Assembly: GCF_001942465.1 (NCBI RefSeq)
Contig: NZ_MKJY01000568.1
Span: 1-38,780, forward strand
DNA: 38,780 bases
Direction of reading: 5' to 3'
From: Actinomadura sp. CNU-125
GTDB taxonomy: Bacteria > Actinomycetota > Actinomycetes > Streptosporangiales > Streptosporangiaceae
Shown here in pieces: positions 23,645 through 34,238 of this stretch; the stretch's first letter is position 1; each line of letters begins with the position of its first letter. Position numbers and translations under genes: made by a program. Below the pieces are notes generated by a model. The model did no database searches. It saw only the letters and a list, made by a program, of their open reading frames with translations, and had not been told where the DNA came from.

Positions 23645-24834
23645 TCAGATTCCGGTGAAGGTGCGGTCGACGTCGCTGACGGTGAGGACGCCGTAGACGC
23701 GGCCGTCGGGTTCGAGGAGGAGGTATTCGGGGGCGGGGGCGCGGCGGAGGGCTTCGATGAGGGCTTCGCCGCGGAGGTCGGCGGGGAGGGTGAGGTCGGG
23801 TTCGAGGCCGCGGGTGAGGTCGCCGACGGTGACCCAGGGGCGGCGGTGTTCGGGGGTTTGGGTGACGGCTTTCTCGCTGACGAGGCCGCGGGGTGCGCCG
23901 TCGTGGTCGACGACGACGAGTGCGCCGGCGTGGTCGGTGTGGGCGCGGCGGACGGCTTCGGCGAGGGGGGTGTCGGGGGTGACGAGGGTGGCGCGGCGGG
24001 CGAGGCGGCGGGCGGACAGCAGGGGGATGCGGTCGCGACGTGTTCGGCGTTATGGCTTGGGTGGCGCCGACCCAGATGAAGGAGGCGACGAGGGCGGACC
24101 AGAGGAGGGCGAGCCAGCCGAAGCCGGTGCCGCCGCCGGTGGTTTCGTCGGAGGCGGGGTAGGCGGCGAGGTAGGCGCCGGCGAGGAGGGCGGCGATGGC
24201 GACGGGCGCGGCCGACCCAGCCGGCGATGATGGCGCCGCTGCGGCTGTGGCCGGTGGCTTTCCAGACGGCGGCGCGGACGAGGCGGCCGCCGTCGAGGGG
24301 GAGGCCGGGCAGGAGGTTGAAGACGCCGACGAGGAGGTTGGCGAAGGTGAGGGCGTCGATGAGGAGGAGGGCGGTGGGCGGGAGGGGGAGGGTGGCGTGG
24401 GCGAGGAGGCCGAGTCCGGCGAGGACGAGGTTGACGAGGGGGCCGGCGAAGGCGATGAGGAATTCGCGTCCGGGGGTGGGGGCTTCGCGTTCGATGGAGG
24501 TTTCGCCGCCGAGGATGTGGAGGGTGACGGAGCGGACGGGGAGTCCGAGGACGCGGGCGGTGACGGCGTGGCTGAGTTCGTGGACGAAGACGGAGCCGTA
24601 GAGGAGTACGGCGTAGGCGAAGGCGACGGCGTAGCTGGTGGGGCGTTCGACGACGTCGTTGACTTGTCCTTCGAACATGACGGTGACGAGGACGGCGACC
24701 AGGAACCAGCTGGGCGAGACGAAGACGGGGACGCCGAAGGGGCGGCCGAAGTAGAGGCCGGGCCGGTTGGTGCGGCCGTCGTCGTGGCCGGTGGCCGGGG
24801 TCTTGCCCGGGTTCGGGGGTGCGCTGTGGGTCAC
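23645..24834 (-). CDS. Site-2 protease family membrane metalloprotease with CBS domains, frameshifted
   Basis: About 396 residues after correction. The M50 core shows GLYFGRPFGVPVFVSPSW, the zinc motif FVHELSHAVTA (HExxH), the HILGGETSIE segment and the second-site motif NLLPGLPLDGGR. After the membrane part come two CBS-like units (TLVTPDTPLAEAVRRAHTDH with GALVVVDHDG, and LPADLRGEALIEALRRAPAPEYLLLEPDG). The frame breaks near 24207 and again at about 24035-24050. Site-2 proteases cut membrane substrates such as anti-sigma factors. The GTG at 24834 is the start. Neighbouring trmI and a divergent RecB-like gene form an arrangement common in actinobacteria. Confidence 0.82.
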
Positions 24835-25132
24835 GTCACCGATGCTACGGCCCCGGTCGGCCGGTCGTGCCTGCGGCCGTGCGGGAGGTCGTGCGGGCGC
24901 TTGTGGGCGGGGGCGTGGGCGGGGCCGTGTGCGAGCCCGTGTGCGGGCCGTGTGCCGGGGGCGTGTGCGGGGTGGCGGTGCGGGGTTTTCGTCGGGGTGG
25001 TCGCCGACGTCTGCTGTGCCATGACGACGACCGAGGCCGGTGGTGGCCGGCGCCCAGGCACGCCCAGTGTTCCTTCTTCTCGCCCGGCGGGGGACGGCGG
25101 TGCGGGGACGGACGCGGGGAAGGGGTGCCGGG
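24835..25132. other. Intergenic region with G/C-skewed low-complexity sequence
   Basis: Between the divergent protease and RecB-like genes lies about 300 bases dominated by irregular GTGCGGG and GTGGGCGGGG repeats, near 24880-24980. No family-like protein is coded here; a minus-strand open frame rich in His (24831-25061) is discussed as a finding. Both promoters should lie here, but no clear -10 box is visible. Confidence 0.5.
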
Positions 25133-26017
<885 letters not shown>

Positions 26018-26112
26018 GTCGTGGGGGGTGGGGCGGGGTGCCGGGTCTCCTTCTTGGGGAGGACGGCAGATCGGCGTTCAGGAGGGCTCACGACCTGGCG
26101 TGACGTCCTAGG

Positions 26113-27345
26113 GTGAGAATCGTGTCACCCCGCATCCGTGGTCTTCTCGCTTTCCGCGCCTGGCTGCAGTCGCGCCCGCTGGCGGCCGATGCGCTGCTGG
26201 CGGTCGGGTTGCTGCTGGTGGGGCTGCCTCAGCTGTTCCTCGATGACGTGGGGACGGGCGGTCTGGAGTCGCGGTTCCGGTCGCCGGACGTGCCGGGCGG
26301 TGTGCTGGTGGCGGTCATCGCGCTGGCGTTGGCGTTCCGGCGGCGTGCTCCGTTGCCGGTGCTGCTGTTCGTGGTGGCGGGCGGGGCGGTGTTGTCGGCG
26401 TTGAGGTATCCGCCGTCGGTGCCGGACGTGGTGGCGTTCCTGGTGGCGGTGTACAGCGTGGCGGCGCATCGGGGGCTGGCGCAGAGTGCGCTCGGCGGGT
26501 TGCTGGCGTGCACGTATTTCGTGGTGATGTTGTTGCTGCTGCCGGTGTCGACGTCGCCGATGGTGTTCCTGACCGATTGCGCGCTGGTGATCGGGGTGTG
26601 GATGCTGGGGCGGAATCTGCGGTTGCGGCGGGCGTATTTCGCGGAGCTGGAGAGCCGGGCGGCGCGGCTGGAGCGGGCGCGGGGGACGGACGCGCGGGCG
26701 GCGCGGATCGAGGAGCGTTCGCGGATCGCGCGGGAGCTGCACGATGTGGTGGCGCATCATGTGAGCGTGATGACGGTGCAGGCGGGGGCGGCGCGGCGGA
26801 TCATCGACCGGGACGCGGGCAGTGCGCGGGACGCGATGTCGACGATCGAGGAGGTCGGGCGGACGGCGTTGAGCGAGATGCGGCGGATCGTGGGGGTGCT
26901 GCGGACGGAGCGGGACATGGATCGGGCGGGGGGCGAGCTGGCTCCGCAGCCGGGGTTGGGTGATCTGGGCGAGTTGCTGGATCATGTGCGGGAGACGGGG
27001 TTGTCGGTGCAGTTGTGGATCGAGGGCGAGGCGCGGACGCCGTCGCCGGGGGTGGACGTGGCGGCGTTCCGGTTGATCCAGGAGGCGTTGACGAACACGT
27101 TGAAGCATGCGGGGGCGCAGGCGCGGGCGTGGGTGCGGCTGTACTACACCGACGATCATCTGACGGTGGAGATCGAGGACGACGGGCCGGGGACGGCGAC
27201 GATCATGGCGGGGGACGAGGCGCGTCCGGGGCATGGGCTGGTCGGGATGTACGAGCGTGTGGCGCTGTACGGTGGCGAGTTGCGGATCGGGCCGCGGGTC
27301 GGGGGCGGGTTCGGGGTTCGGGCCCGTTTCCCGCTGGAGGCGTAG
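26113..27345 (+). CDS. NarL-type sensor histidine kinase (HisKA_3/DesK-like)
   Basis: A 410-residue membrane kinase. Five or so hydrophobic segments fill residues 20-180 (ALLAVGLLLVGLPQLFL, GVLVAVIALALAF, LPVLLFVVAGGAVLSAL and others). The phosphoacceptor box is RIARELHDVVAHHVSVM, followed by the dimer helix and a C-terminal ATPase with FRLIQEALTNTLKHA, VEIEDDGPG and GHGLVGMYERV. The GTG at 26113 is used; the GTG at 26122 is in frame too. The regulator gene starts 57 bases downstream, so the two form a two-component system. The signal is unknown; the adjacent exporter suggests envelope stress or an antimicrobial compound. Confidence 0.93.
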   Translation: MRIVSPRIRGLLAFRAWLQSRPLAADALLAVGLLLVGLPQLFLDDVGTGGLESRFRSPDVPGGVLVAVIALALAFRRRAPLPVLLFVVAGGAVLSALRYPPSVPDVVAFLVAVYSVAAHRGLAQSALGGLLACTYFVVMLLLLPVSTSPMVFLTDCALVIGVWMLGRNLRLRRAYFAELESRAARLERARGTDARAARIEERSRIARELHDVVAHHVSVMTVQAGAARRIIDRDAGSARDAMSTIEEVGRTALSEMRRIVGVLRTERDMDRAGGELAPQPGLGDLGELLDHVRETGLSVQLWIEGEARTPSPGVDVAAFRLIQEALTNTLKHAGAQARAWVRLYYTDDHLTVEIEDDGPGTATIMAGDEARPGHGLVGMYERVALYGGELRIGPRVGGGFGVRARFPLEA

Positions 27346-27402
27346 GTTGTCGGGCATGAGCGGTGCGAGTCGAGGAGCGGGAACGATGGACGGGGCGGCG
27401 CG

Positions 27403-28083
27403 ATGAGCGCGGTGCGGGTGCTGCTGGTCGACGACCAGCCGCTGCTGCGGACGGGTTTCCGGCTGATTCTGGAGGCGGAGCCGGACATCGCGGTGGTGGG
27501 CGAGGCGGGGGACGGTGCGGCTGCGGTGGAGTTGACGCGGTCGCTGCTGCCGGACGTGGTGCTGATGGACATCCGGATGCCGGGTGTGGACGGGATCGAG
27601 GCGACGCGGCGGATCATCCGGGACGGTGCGGCGTCGCATGATCCGAAGGTGCTGATCCTGACGACGTTCGATCTGGACGAGTACGTGATCGAGGCGGTGC
27701 GGTCGGGGGCGAGCGGGTTCTTGCTGAAGGATTCGCCGCCGGAGGATCTGGTGCAGGCGATCCGGATCGTGGCGGCGGGTGACGCGATCGTGGCGCCGAG
27801 CGTGACGCGGCGGCTGCTGGACAAGTTCGCGACGCGGCTGCCGGCGGCGCGGGATTCGGCGCCGCCGCCGGGGCTGGACACGCTGACCGAGCGGGAGCGG
27901 GAGGTGCTGGGTCATGTGGCGCGGGGGCAGTCGAACGCGGAGATCGCGGCTGAGCTGGTGGTGAGCGAGACGACGGTGAAGACGCATGTGGGGAACGTGC
28001 TGGCGAAGTTGGGGTTGCGGGATCGGGTGCAGGCGGTGGTGTACGCGTACGAGACGGGGTTGAGCCGGCCGGGTCAGAGCTGA
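27403..28083 (+). CDS. NarL/LuxR-family response regulator
   Basis: A 226-residue transcription factor. The receiver domain has RVLLVDDQPLLRTG, the phosphoacceptor aspartate in VVLMDIRMPG, and the switch residues in LILTTFDLDEY and LLKDSPP. The C-terminal LuxR-type helix-turn-helix is LTEREREVLGHVARGQSNAE and SETTVKTHVGNVLAKLGLRDR. It pairs with the kinase directly upstream. The ABC exporter begins about 315 bases downstream and is the most likely target. Confidence 0.95.
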   Translation: MSAVRVLLVDDQPLLRTGFRLILEAEPDIAVVGEAGDGAAAVELTRSLLPDVVLMDIRMPGVDGIEATRRIIRDGAASHDPKVLILTTFDLDEYVIEAVRSGASGFLLKDSPPEDLVQAIRIVAAGDAIVAPSVTRRLLDKFATRLPAARDSAPPPGLDTLTEREREVLGHVARGQSNAEIAAELVVSETTVKTHVGNVLAKLGLRDRVQAVVYAYETGLSRPGQS

Positions 28084-28397
28084 GCCGTCCGCTTCTCTCC
28101 TGCGGCCGTGCGGGTGGTCGCGCGAGGTCAGGGGGGCCGTGTGCGGGGCGGGCCGTGGGCCTGCGGTGTTCGTGGCGGCGTCGGGGTCGTCTCGGGGTCG
28201 ACCCTGTCTTCGGGGTGCGGAAGTCCTACTCCGGGAGGACGAGCGGGTGCGGGCGCGTCCTGCGGTGGGTGGACGGCCGATTCCATTCCCTGGGTGCATC
28301 TTCGGGGGGTTCGGGGCTTCTAGGGTTTCGGTAACGGATCGCCCGGTGGAGCGGCGGTCCGTGTTCATCCGCTGGTCTCACCCCTTCAGGAGTTCTC
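28084..28397. other. Intergenic region upstream of the ABC exporter
   Basis: About 314 bases without a convincing gene. An AGGAG ribosome site lies seven bases before the GTG at 28398. A promoter for the exporter should lie here; I see no clear paired boxes or palindrome for the response regulator. Confidence 0.5.
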
Positions 28398-29258
28398 GTG
28401 ACGAACACCGCCCCATCGACCGCCGATGCGCGTTCCGCGCCGGGGACGGCCCCCGGGACGGGCGATTTCGCCGCGCGGGCGGAGCAGATATCGAAGGTGT
28501 ACGGGCGCGGTGACGCCCGGGTCGTGGCGCTGGACGCGGTGTCGGCGGGGATCCCGCGGGGGCGGTTCACGGCGATCATGGGCCCGTCTGGGTCGGGGAA
28601 GTCGACGCTGATGCACTGCATGGCGGGGCTGGACTCGGTGGATTCGGGTTCGGTGTTCGTGGGCGATACCGATCTGACGCGGCTGAAGGACAAGCAGCTG
28701 ACGCGGCTGCGCCGCGACAAGATCGGGTTCGTGTTCCAGGCGTTCAATCTGGTGCCGACGCTGTCGGCGCTGGAGAACATCACGCTGCCGATGGACATCG
28801 CGGGGCGCAAGCCGGACGCGGCGTTGCTGGATCAGGTGATCGACACGGTGGGGTTGCGGCCGCGGCTGAAGCACCGGCCGTCGGAGCTGTCGGGGGGTCA
28901 GCAGCAGCGGGTGGCGTGCGCGCGGGCGCTGGCGTCCCGCCCGGAGATCATTTTCGCGGACGAGCCGACGGGGAACCTGGATTCGCGGTCGGGTGCGGAG
29001 GTGCTGTCGTTCCTGCGGGAGTCGGTGCGGGAGATGGGGCAGACGATCGTGATGGTGACGCACGATCCGTCGGCGGCGGCGTACGCCGACCAGGTGCTGT
29101 TCCTGTCGGACGGGCGGATCGTGGACACGATGGCGGACCCGACGGCGGACCGGGTGCTGGAGCGGATGAAGGGCTTCGACGCGCCCGCCGCTCCCCCGGT
29201 GCCCGCGGGGTCGGGCGTCGGCGCGGGTGAGGACGGCGGGGAGGGCCCGGCCCGATGA
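28398..29258 (+). CDS. ABC transporter ATP-binding subunit, MacB/LolD type
   Basis: A 286-residue ATPase. After a Thr/Pro/Ala-rich leader of about 25 residues, the nucleotide-binding domain shows Walker A GPSGSGKST, the Q-loop in GFVFQAFNLVPTLSALENI, signature LSGGQQQRV, Walker B IIFADEPTGNLD and the H-loop VMVTHDPSAAAYAD. NLVPxLSxxEN and FADEPTGNLD are characteristic of the MacB/LolD group that works with FtsX-like permeases. The C-terminal tail is Gly/Pro-rich. Its stop overlaps the start of the permease gene (ATGATG), so the subunits are made together. Confidence 0.93.
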   Translation: MTNTAPSTADARSAPGTAPGTGDFAARAEQISKVYGRGDARVVALDAVSAGIPRGRFTAIMGPSGSGKSTLMHCMAGLDSVDSGSVFVGDTDLTRLKDKQLTRLRRDKIGFVFQAFNLVPTLSALENITLPMDIAGRKPDAALLDQVIDTVGLRPRLKHRPSELSGGQQQRVACARALASRPEIIFADEPTGNLDSRSGAEVLSFLRESVREMGQTIVMVTHDPSAAAYADQVLFLSDGRIVDTMADPTADRVLERMKGFDAPAAPPVPAGSGVGAGEDGGEGPAR

Positions 29259-31746
29259 TGGCGAGGGTCACGCTCCGCAATCTCGCGGCGCACAAGATCA
29301 GGCTGGTGCTGACGGCCGTCGCGGTGATCCTCGGCGTCGCGTTCGTGGCCGGCACGCTGATCTTCACCGACAGCATGAACCGGCAGTTCGACGACATGTT
29401 CAGCCGGATCGGGCAGAACGTGGCGGTGAGCGTGCGGGCGACGGACGAGGGCGGCGGGGGCCGTCCGGTGCCGGCGGCGGTCGTGGAGTCGGTCGAGAAG
29501 ATCGACGGGGCCGAGAACGTCGTCGGGAACGTCAGCGGCTTCGCGGGGGTGCTGGGCCGCGACGGGGAGCTGGCCGGGCCGCCCGCCGGGCAGGGCCCGC
29601 CGAAACTCGGCGTGAACTGGGCCGACGACACCGGGTTCTCGATGGCGTCGGGACGGGCGCCGCGCGGACCGGCGGAGGTGGCGCTGGACGCCGACACGGC
29701 GAAGGACGCCGGGTTCGGCGTGGGCGACACCGTGCAGGTCGTCACGTCGGGGCCGGTGCGGAAGATGACGCTGGTCGGGCTGATCGACACCGGCGACCTG
29801 ATGGGCGCGTCGGTCACCGCGTTCGACACGGCGACGGCGCAGAAGCTGCTGCTGCGGCCCGGGTACTTCACCGACCTGCAGATGGAGTCGGCGGGGGTGT
29901 CGGAGGCGGAGTTGCGCGACCGGGTCGCGGCGGTGCTGCCGGACGGGTTCGAGGCGATCACCGGGGAGCGGCTGCGGGAGGAGACGAAGTCCGACGTCGC
30001 GCAGATCATGGGGTTCTTCCGGACGTTCCTGCTGGTGTTCGCGCTGATCTCGGTGTTCGTCGGGGCGTTCATCATCTTCAACACGTTCTCGATGCTGGTG
30101 GCGCAGCGGACGCGGGAGCTGGCGCTGCTGCGGGCGGTCGGCGCGGCGCGGCCGCAGGTGACGCGGGCGGTGCTGGGCGAGGCCGTCGCGGTCGGGGTCG
30201 TCGGCTCGACGCTGGGCCTGGCGGCGGGTGCCGGTTTGGCGGTGACGCTGCAGGGCGCCGCCGGGTTCGACGCGTCGCTGGTGTTCACGCCGACGCCGGT
30301 GATCTGGTCGTACGCGGTGGGCGTCGTCGTGACGGTGGTGTCGGCGTACTTCCCGGCGCGGCGCGCGGCGAAGATCCCGCCGGTGGCGGCGATGCGCGAC
30401 GACGTGGCGCTGCCGCAGCGGTCGCTGCGGATCCGGGTGGCGCTGGGGTCGCTGCTGACGGCGGCGGGCGCGGCGCTGATCGCCGCGGGGCTCGCGGGGT
30501 CGGGGAGCGGCGCGGTGGCGCTGGTCGCGGCGGCGCGTTCGCGGTGTTCATCGGGGTGACGATGCTCGCGCCGGTGATCAGCGTGCCGGTGGTGACGGTG
30601 CTGGGCGCGCCGTTCGCGCGGCTGCTGGGGGCGCCGGGGCGGCTGGCGCGCCGCAACGCGCTGCGGAACCCGCGGCGGACGGCGGCGACGGCGGCCGCGC
30701 TGATGATCGGCCTGGCGTTGATCACGGTGGTGAACGTGCTGGGGTCCACGATGCGGGCGTCGGTCGACCGGCAGGTCGACGAGCAGTTCGGCGCGGACTA
30801 CATCGTGCAGGCGGCCGGGGGCGCCGCCGCGGGCGCGTCCGTCGGCACGGACGTCGCCGCGAAGGTCGAGCGGGTGCCGGGCGTGCGGGACGCCTCGATG
30901 ATCTACGGCGGGCGCGCCGTGATCGACGGGGAGGAGGTCCGGTACGTGTCGGGCGACGCGGGGGTCGTCGCGGCGGCCGTCCGGCTGGAGACGGTCGCGG
31001 GGAAGGCCGAGTTCGGCGCGGACGGGATCCTCGTCGGCGAGGACAACGCGAAGGAGCACGGCTGGCAGGTGGGGTCGCCGGTGCCGGTGCGGTTCCCCGA
31101 CGGGAAGACGGCGCGGTTGCGGGTCACCGGGATCTACACGGAGAACGCGATGGTGGGCGGGCAGATCGTCGACCCGCGCGTGTATCTGGCGCACACCGTG
31201 AAGCCGCAGGTCGACCTGGTGGTGGTGACGGCGGCGGACGCCGGGGCGGCCACCACGGACGCGATCGAGGGCGCGCTGGCCGCGTATCCGAACCTGGAGG
31301 TGTCGGATCAGGCGGCGTTGAAGGAGGAGGCGCGGCAGCAGGTCGACATGATGGTGAACGGGCTGACCACGCTGCTGCTGATGTCGGTGATCATCGCGGC
31401 GGTGGGGGTGGTGAACACGCTGGCGCTGTCGGTGATCGAGCGGACCCGGGAGATCGGGCTGCTGCGGGCGATCGGGCTCGGCCGCCGGCAGTTGCGCCGG
31501 ATGATCCGCGTGGAGTCGATCGTGATCGCGGTGTTCGGTGCCGTGCTGGGCATCGGGATCGGGGTGGCGTTCGGTGCGGCGCTGCAGAACGCCCTCGCCG
31601 ACCAGGGGCTGACGGTGCTGTCGGTGCCGGTGGTGACGCTGTGCGTGTACGTGCTGATCGCGGCGGTGATCGGTGTGCTGGCGGCGTTGTGGCCGGCGTG
31701 GCGGGCGGGGCGGATGGACGTCCTGAAGGCGATCTCCACCGAGTAG
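29255..31746 (+). CDS. FtsX-like ABC permease, two MacB-type halves, one frameshift
   Basis: About 830 residues once a single break near 30530 is bridged (one G missing in a GGCGGCGC run; the frame should continue GAFAVFIGVTML). Each half has an N-terminal helix, a large extracellular domain and three helices. First half: TLRNLAAHKIRLVLTAVAVI, then FIIFNTFSMLVAQRTRELALLRAVGA. Second half: RRNALRNPRRTAATAAALMI, then VVNTLALSVIERTREIGLLRAIGLGRRQLRRM. These are the FtsX-domain signatures. With the preceding ATPase it forms a MacB-like exporter or mechanotransmission complex, possibly for peptides or lipoproteins. The break is likely a sequencing error. Confidence 0.9.
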
Positions 31747-31754
31747 CGGCCCTC

Positions 31755-31784
31755 CCCCGGGCGGTGCGGAGGCGCCGCCCGGGG
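31755..31784 (+). terminator. GC-rich stem-loop after the ABC permease
   Basis: Arms CCCCGGGCGG and CCGCCCGGGG (10 base pairs) with a 10-base loop, eight bases past the permease stop. No U tract follows. It may act in transcription end formation together with the larger hairpin about 35 bases further on. Confidence 0.5.
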
Positions 31785-31816
31785 CGCGGCTTCGAAGGCC
31801 CGGAACGCGGAACACG

Positions 31817-31860
31817 CGAAAGACCCGGCTCCTCCCTTGCGGGAGGGGCCGGGTCTTTCG
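31817..31860. terminator. Bidirectional intrinsic terminator between convergent operons
   Basis: A 20-base-pair stem with one G-T wobble and a TTGC loop. The outer ends are CGAAAGACCCGG and CCGGGTCTTTCG, so both strands end the stem with a short U run. It lies between the ABC exporter (rightward) and the peptide importer (leftward) and suits both. Confidence 0.85.
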
Positions 31861-31932
31861 TATGCGGGCACCTTCGGGAACACCCCGCAGGAACGCCCCG
31901 CAGGAGCGCCCCGCGGGGGGCGCCCCGCCGGA

Positions 31933-33183
31933 TCAGGCGTCGGTCTTGCCGACGGGCCCGTCGGCCTTGGCGGCGCTCTCGGGCTCGGCTCCGGGCGCGA
32001 CGGTGGCGCGGGCGACCGCGTCGGTGGCGCTGACCGTGGTGTTCTCCGGGAAGTGGCAGGCGGTCTGGTGGCCGGGGCTGAGTTCGACCAGCGGCGGTTC
32101 GACCTGCTTGCAGATGTCCTGCGCCTTCCAGCAGCGGGTGTGGAAGCGGCAGGCGGGCGGCGGGTCCAGCGGGCTGGGCACGTCGCCCTGCAGCCGGATC
32201 CGCTCGCGGTCTCCGCGCCGGGACGGGTCGGGGACCGGCACCGCCGACAGCAGCGCGTTGGTGTAGGGGTGCATGGGCCGCTCGTACAGGTCGTCGCGGT
32301 CCGCGATCTCGACGATCTTGCCGAGGTACATGACGGCGACCCGGTCGGAGATGTGCCGCACCACCGACAGGTCGTGCGCGATGACGACGTAGGTGAGGTC
32401 GAGTTCGTCCTGCAGGTCTTCGAGCAGGTTGACGACCTGGGCCTGCACGGACACGTCGAGCGCCGACACCGGCTCGTCCGCGATGATCATCTTGGGCTTG
32501 AGGGCCAGGGTGCGGGCGATCCCGATGCGCTGCCGCTGCCCGCCGGAGAATTCGTGCGGGTAGCGGTTGTAGTGCTCGGGGTTGAGGCCGACGAGTTCCA
32601 GGATCTCCTGGACGGCCTTCTTGACGCCCTGCTTGGCCTGGATGTTCTGCAGCCGGAACGGGGCCCCGACGATCGCGCCGACGGTCTTGCGGGGGTTCAG
32701 CGACGAGTACGGGTCCTGGAAGATCATCTGGAGGTCGCGGCGGAGCGGCCGCAGCTTCCCCTGGGACATCCCGGTGATGTCCTGCCCCTCGAAGGTGATC
32801 TTGCCGAAGCTGGGGTCCAGCAGCCGCATGATCATCCGGCCGGTGGTGGACTTGCCGCAGCCCGACTCCCCCACCAGGCCGAGCGTCTCGCCCTTGCGGA
32901 CCGAGAACGACACGCCGTCGACGGCCTTGACCGCCGCGACCTGCCGGCGCAGCAGCCCCGCCGTGACGGGGAAGTGCTTGCCGAGGCCGTCGACGTCGAG
33001 CAGCACCTCGCCGTCGCGCACCTTCGGCGCGTCCTCGCGGGGCTTCTCCTTGCGCACGGGGACGCCCCCGTCCGCCGGGACCTTCGCCGCCGTGCCGTCC
33101 GCCGTGCCCTTCGCCGCCGGGGCCTCTCCGCCCGGCGCCTTGCTCTCAGAAGTGCTCACAGTCTCGTTCCCCGCGCTCGTCAC
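31933..33183 (-). CDS. Oligopeptide ABC importer ATPase, OppF/DppF type
   Basis: A 416-residue ATPase, last gene of the leftward importer operon. A Lys/Ala/Gly-rich leader of about 60 residues precedes the domain. Motifs: GESGCGKST (Walker A), MIFQDPYSSLNPR (Q-loop), FSGGQRQRI (signature), MIIADEPVSALD (Walker B) and VIAHDLSVVRHI (H-loop). The oligo_HPY C-terminal part has four cysteines (CRFHTRC, DIC and ACHF), as in the iron-sulfur-type ends of OppD/F proteins. The GTG start overlaps the stop of the preceding ATPase gene (GTGA). The tail beyond residue 385 is Ala/Asp-rich and probably disordered. Confidence 0.94.
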   Translation of the reverse strand: MTSAGNETVSTSESKAPGGEAPAAKGTADGTAAKVPADGGVPVRKEKPREDAPKVRDGEVLLDVDGLGKHFPVTAGLLRRQVAAVKAVDGVSFSVRKGETLGLVGESGCGKSTTGRMIMRLLDPSFGKITFEGQDITGMSQGKLRPLRRDLQMIFQDPYSSLNPRKTVGAIVGAPFRLQNIQAKQGVKKAVQEILELVGLNPEHYNRYPHEFSGGQRQRIGIARTLALKPKMIIADEPVSALDVSVQAQVVNLLEDLQDELDLTYVVIAHDLSVVRHISDRVAVMYLGKIVEIADRDDLYERPMHPYTNALLSAVPVPDPSRRGDRERIRLQGDVPSPLDPPPACRFHTRCWKAQDICKQVEPPLVELSPGHQTACHFPENTTVSATDAVARATVAPGAEPESAAKADGPVGKTDA

Positions 33184-34238
33184 AGCTTCGGCCGGATCTC
33201 GTCGTTCCAGAGTTCCCGGCGCTTGGCGGCCGGCAGGTGGCAGGCCGCCAGGTGGCCGGGCTCGACTTCGGCCAGCTCGGGCCGGACGGTCGTGCTCTTG
33301 CCGTCGGTCTGGTCACTGTAAGGGCAGCGCGGGTTGAACGCGCACCCCGACGGGACGTTGATCAGGCTGGGCGGCGACCCGGTGATCGGCATCAGCCGCT
33401 CCGAGCGCTCGCGGTCCAGCCGCGGCATGGAACCGAGCAGCCCCCACGTGTAGGGGTGCATGGGGTTGTGGAACGCGTCGTCGACGGAGGCGTACTCGAC
33501 GCAGCGGCCGCCGTACATGACCAGGATGTCGTCCGACAGTTCCGCGACCACCCCGAGGTCGTGGGTGATCATGATGACGGCGGAGTTGAACTCCTGCTGC
33601 AGGTCCTGGATGAGGTCGAGGATCTGCGCCTGGACGGTCACGTCGAGCGCCGTCGTGGGCTCGTCGGCGATCAGCAGCTCCGGGTCGCACGACAGCGCCA
33701 TCGCGATCATCGCGCGCTGCCGCATGCCGCCGGAGAACTGGTGCGGGTAGTCGTCGATCCGCTTGTCGGGCTTGGGGATGCCGACCCGGCCCAGCATGTC
33801 GACCGCGTGCTTGCGCGCGACCTGCTTGGACACGTCGTTGTGCACCCGGTACGCCTCGACGATCTGCTGCCCCACCGTGTAGAAGGGGTGCATCGACGAC
33901 AGCGGGTCCTGGAAGATCATCGCCATCTTGCGGCCGCGGAGGCGGCGCACCTCGCCCTGCGAGGAGCCGACGAGCTCCGTGCCGTCCAGCCAGATCTCCC
34001 CGGACACGTTCGCGTTGCGGCGGTTGTGCAGGCCGAGGATGCCGAGGCTGGTGACGCTCTTGCCGGACCCGGACTCCCCGACGATGCCGAGGGTGCGGCC
34101 CTGCTCCAGCTTGAACGACAGGCCGTCGACGGACTTGACGACGCCGTCGTCGGTCGGGAAGTGGATCTTCAGGTCGCGGACCTCGAGGAACGCCTCGGGA
34201 GCACCGTCCGCGGCGGCGGGGGGCGTCTTCTCGGTCAT
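33180..34238 (-). CDS. Oligopeptide ABC importer ATPase, OppD/DppD type
   Basis: A 352-residue ATPase. Motifs are GESGSGKSV (Walker A), MIFQDPLSSMHPFYTVG (Q-loop), FSGGMRQRA (signature), LLIADEPTTALD (Walker B) and MITHDLGVVAEL (H-loop), followed by MHPYTWGLLGSMP (oligo_HPY). The C-terminal cysteine group has CAFNPRC and ACHL but lacks the third cysteine that normally follows RCPxxxxxC: the region reads YSDQTDGKS. Its ATG overlaps the permease stop by one base and its own stop overlaps the next GTG, so the operon is tightly coupled. Confidence 0.94.
   Translation of the reverse strand: MTEKTPPAAADGAPEAFLEVRDLKIHFPTDDGVVKSVDGLSFKLEQGRTLGIVGESGSGKSVTSLGILGLHNRRNANVSGEIWLDGTELVGSSQGEVRRLRGRKMAMIFQDPLSSMHPFYTVGQQIVEAYRVHNDVSKQVARKHAVDMLGRVGIPKPDKRIDDYPHQFSGGMRQRAMIAMALSCDPELLIADEPTTALDVTVQAQILDLIQDLQQEFNSAVIMITHDLGVVAELSDDILVMYGGRCVEYASVDDAFHNPMHPYTWGLLGSMPRLDRERSERLMPITGSPPSLINVPSGCAFNPRCPYSDQTDGKSTTVRPELAEVEPGHLAACHLPAAKRRELWNDEIRPKL

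Noticed and set aside
26125..28368. 747-codon minus-strand open frame across the two-component genes
   Set aside because: His/Arg/Pro-rich antisense translation with no domain features; the plus strand has intact kinase and regulator genes.
30500..30560. Programmed frameshift in the FtsX-like permease
   Set aside because: There is no slippery run or downstream structure suggesting recoding; the break matches the other likely one-base losses in the window.
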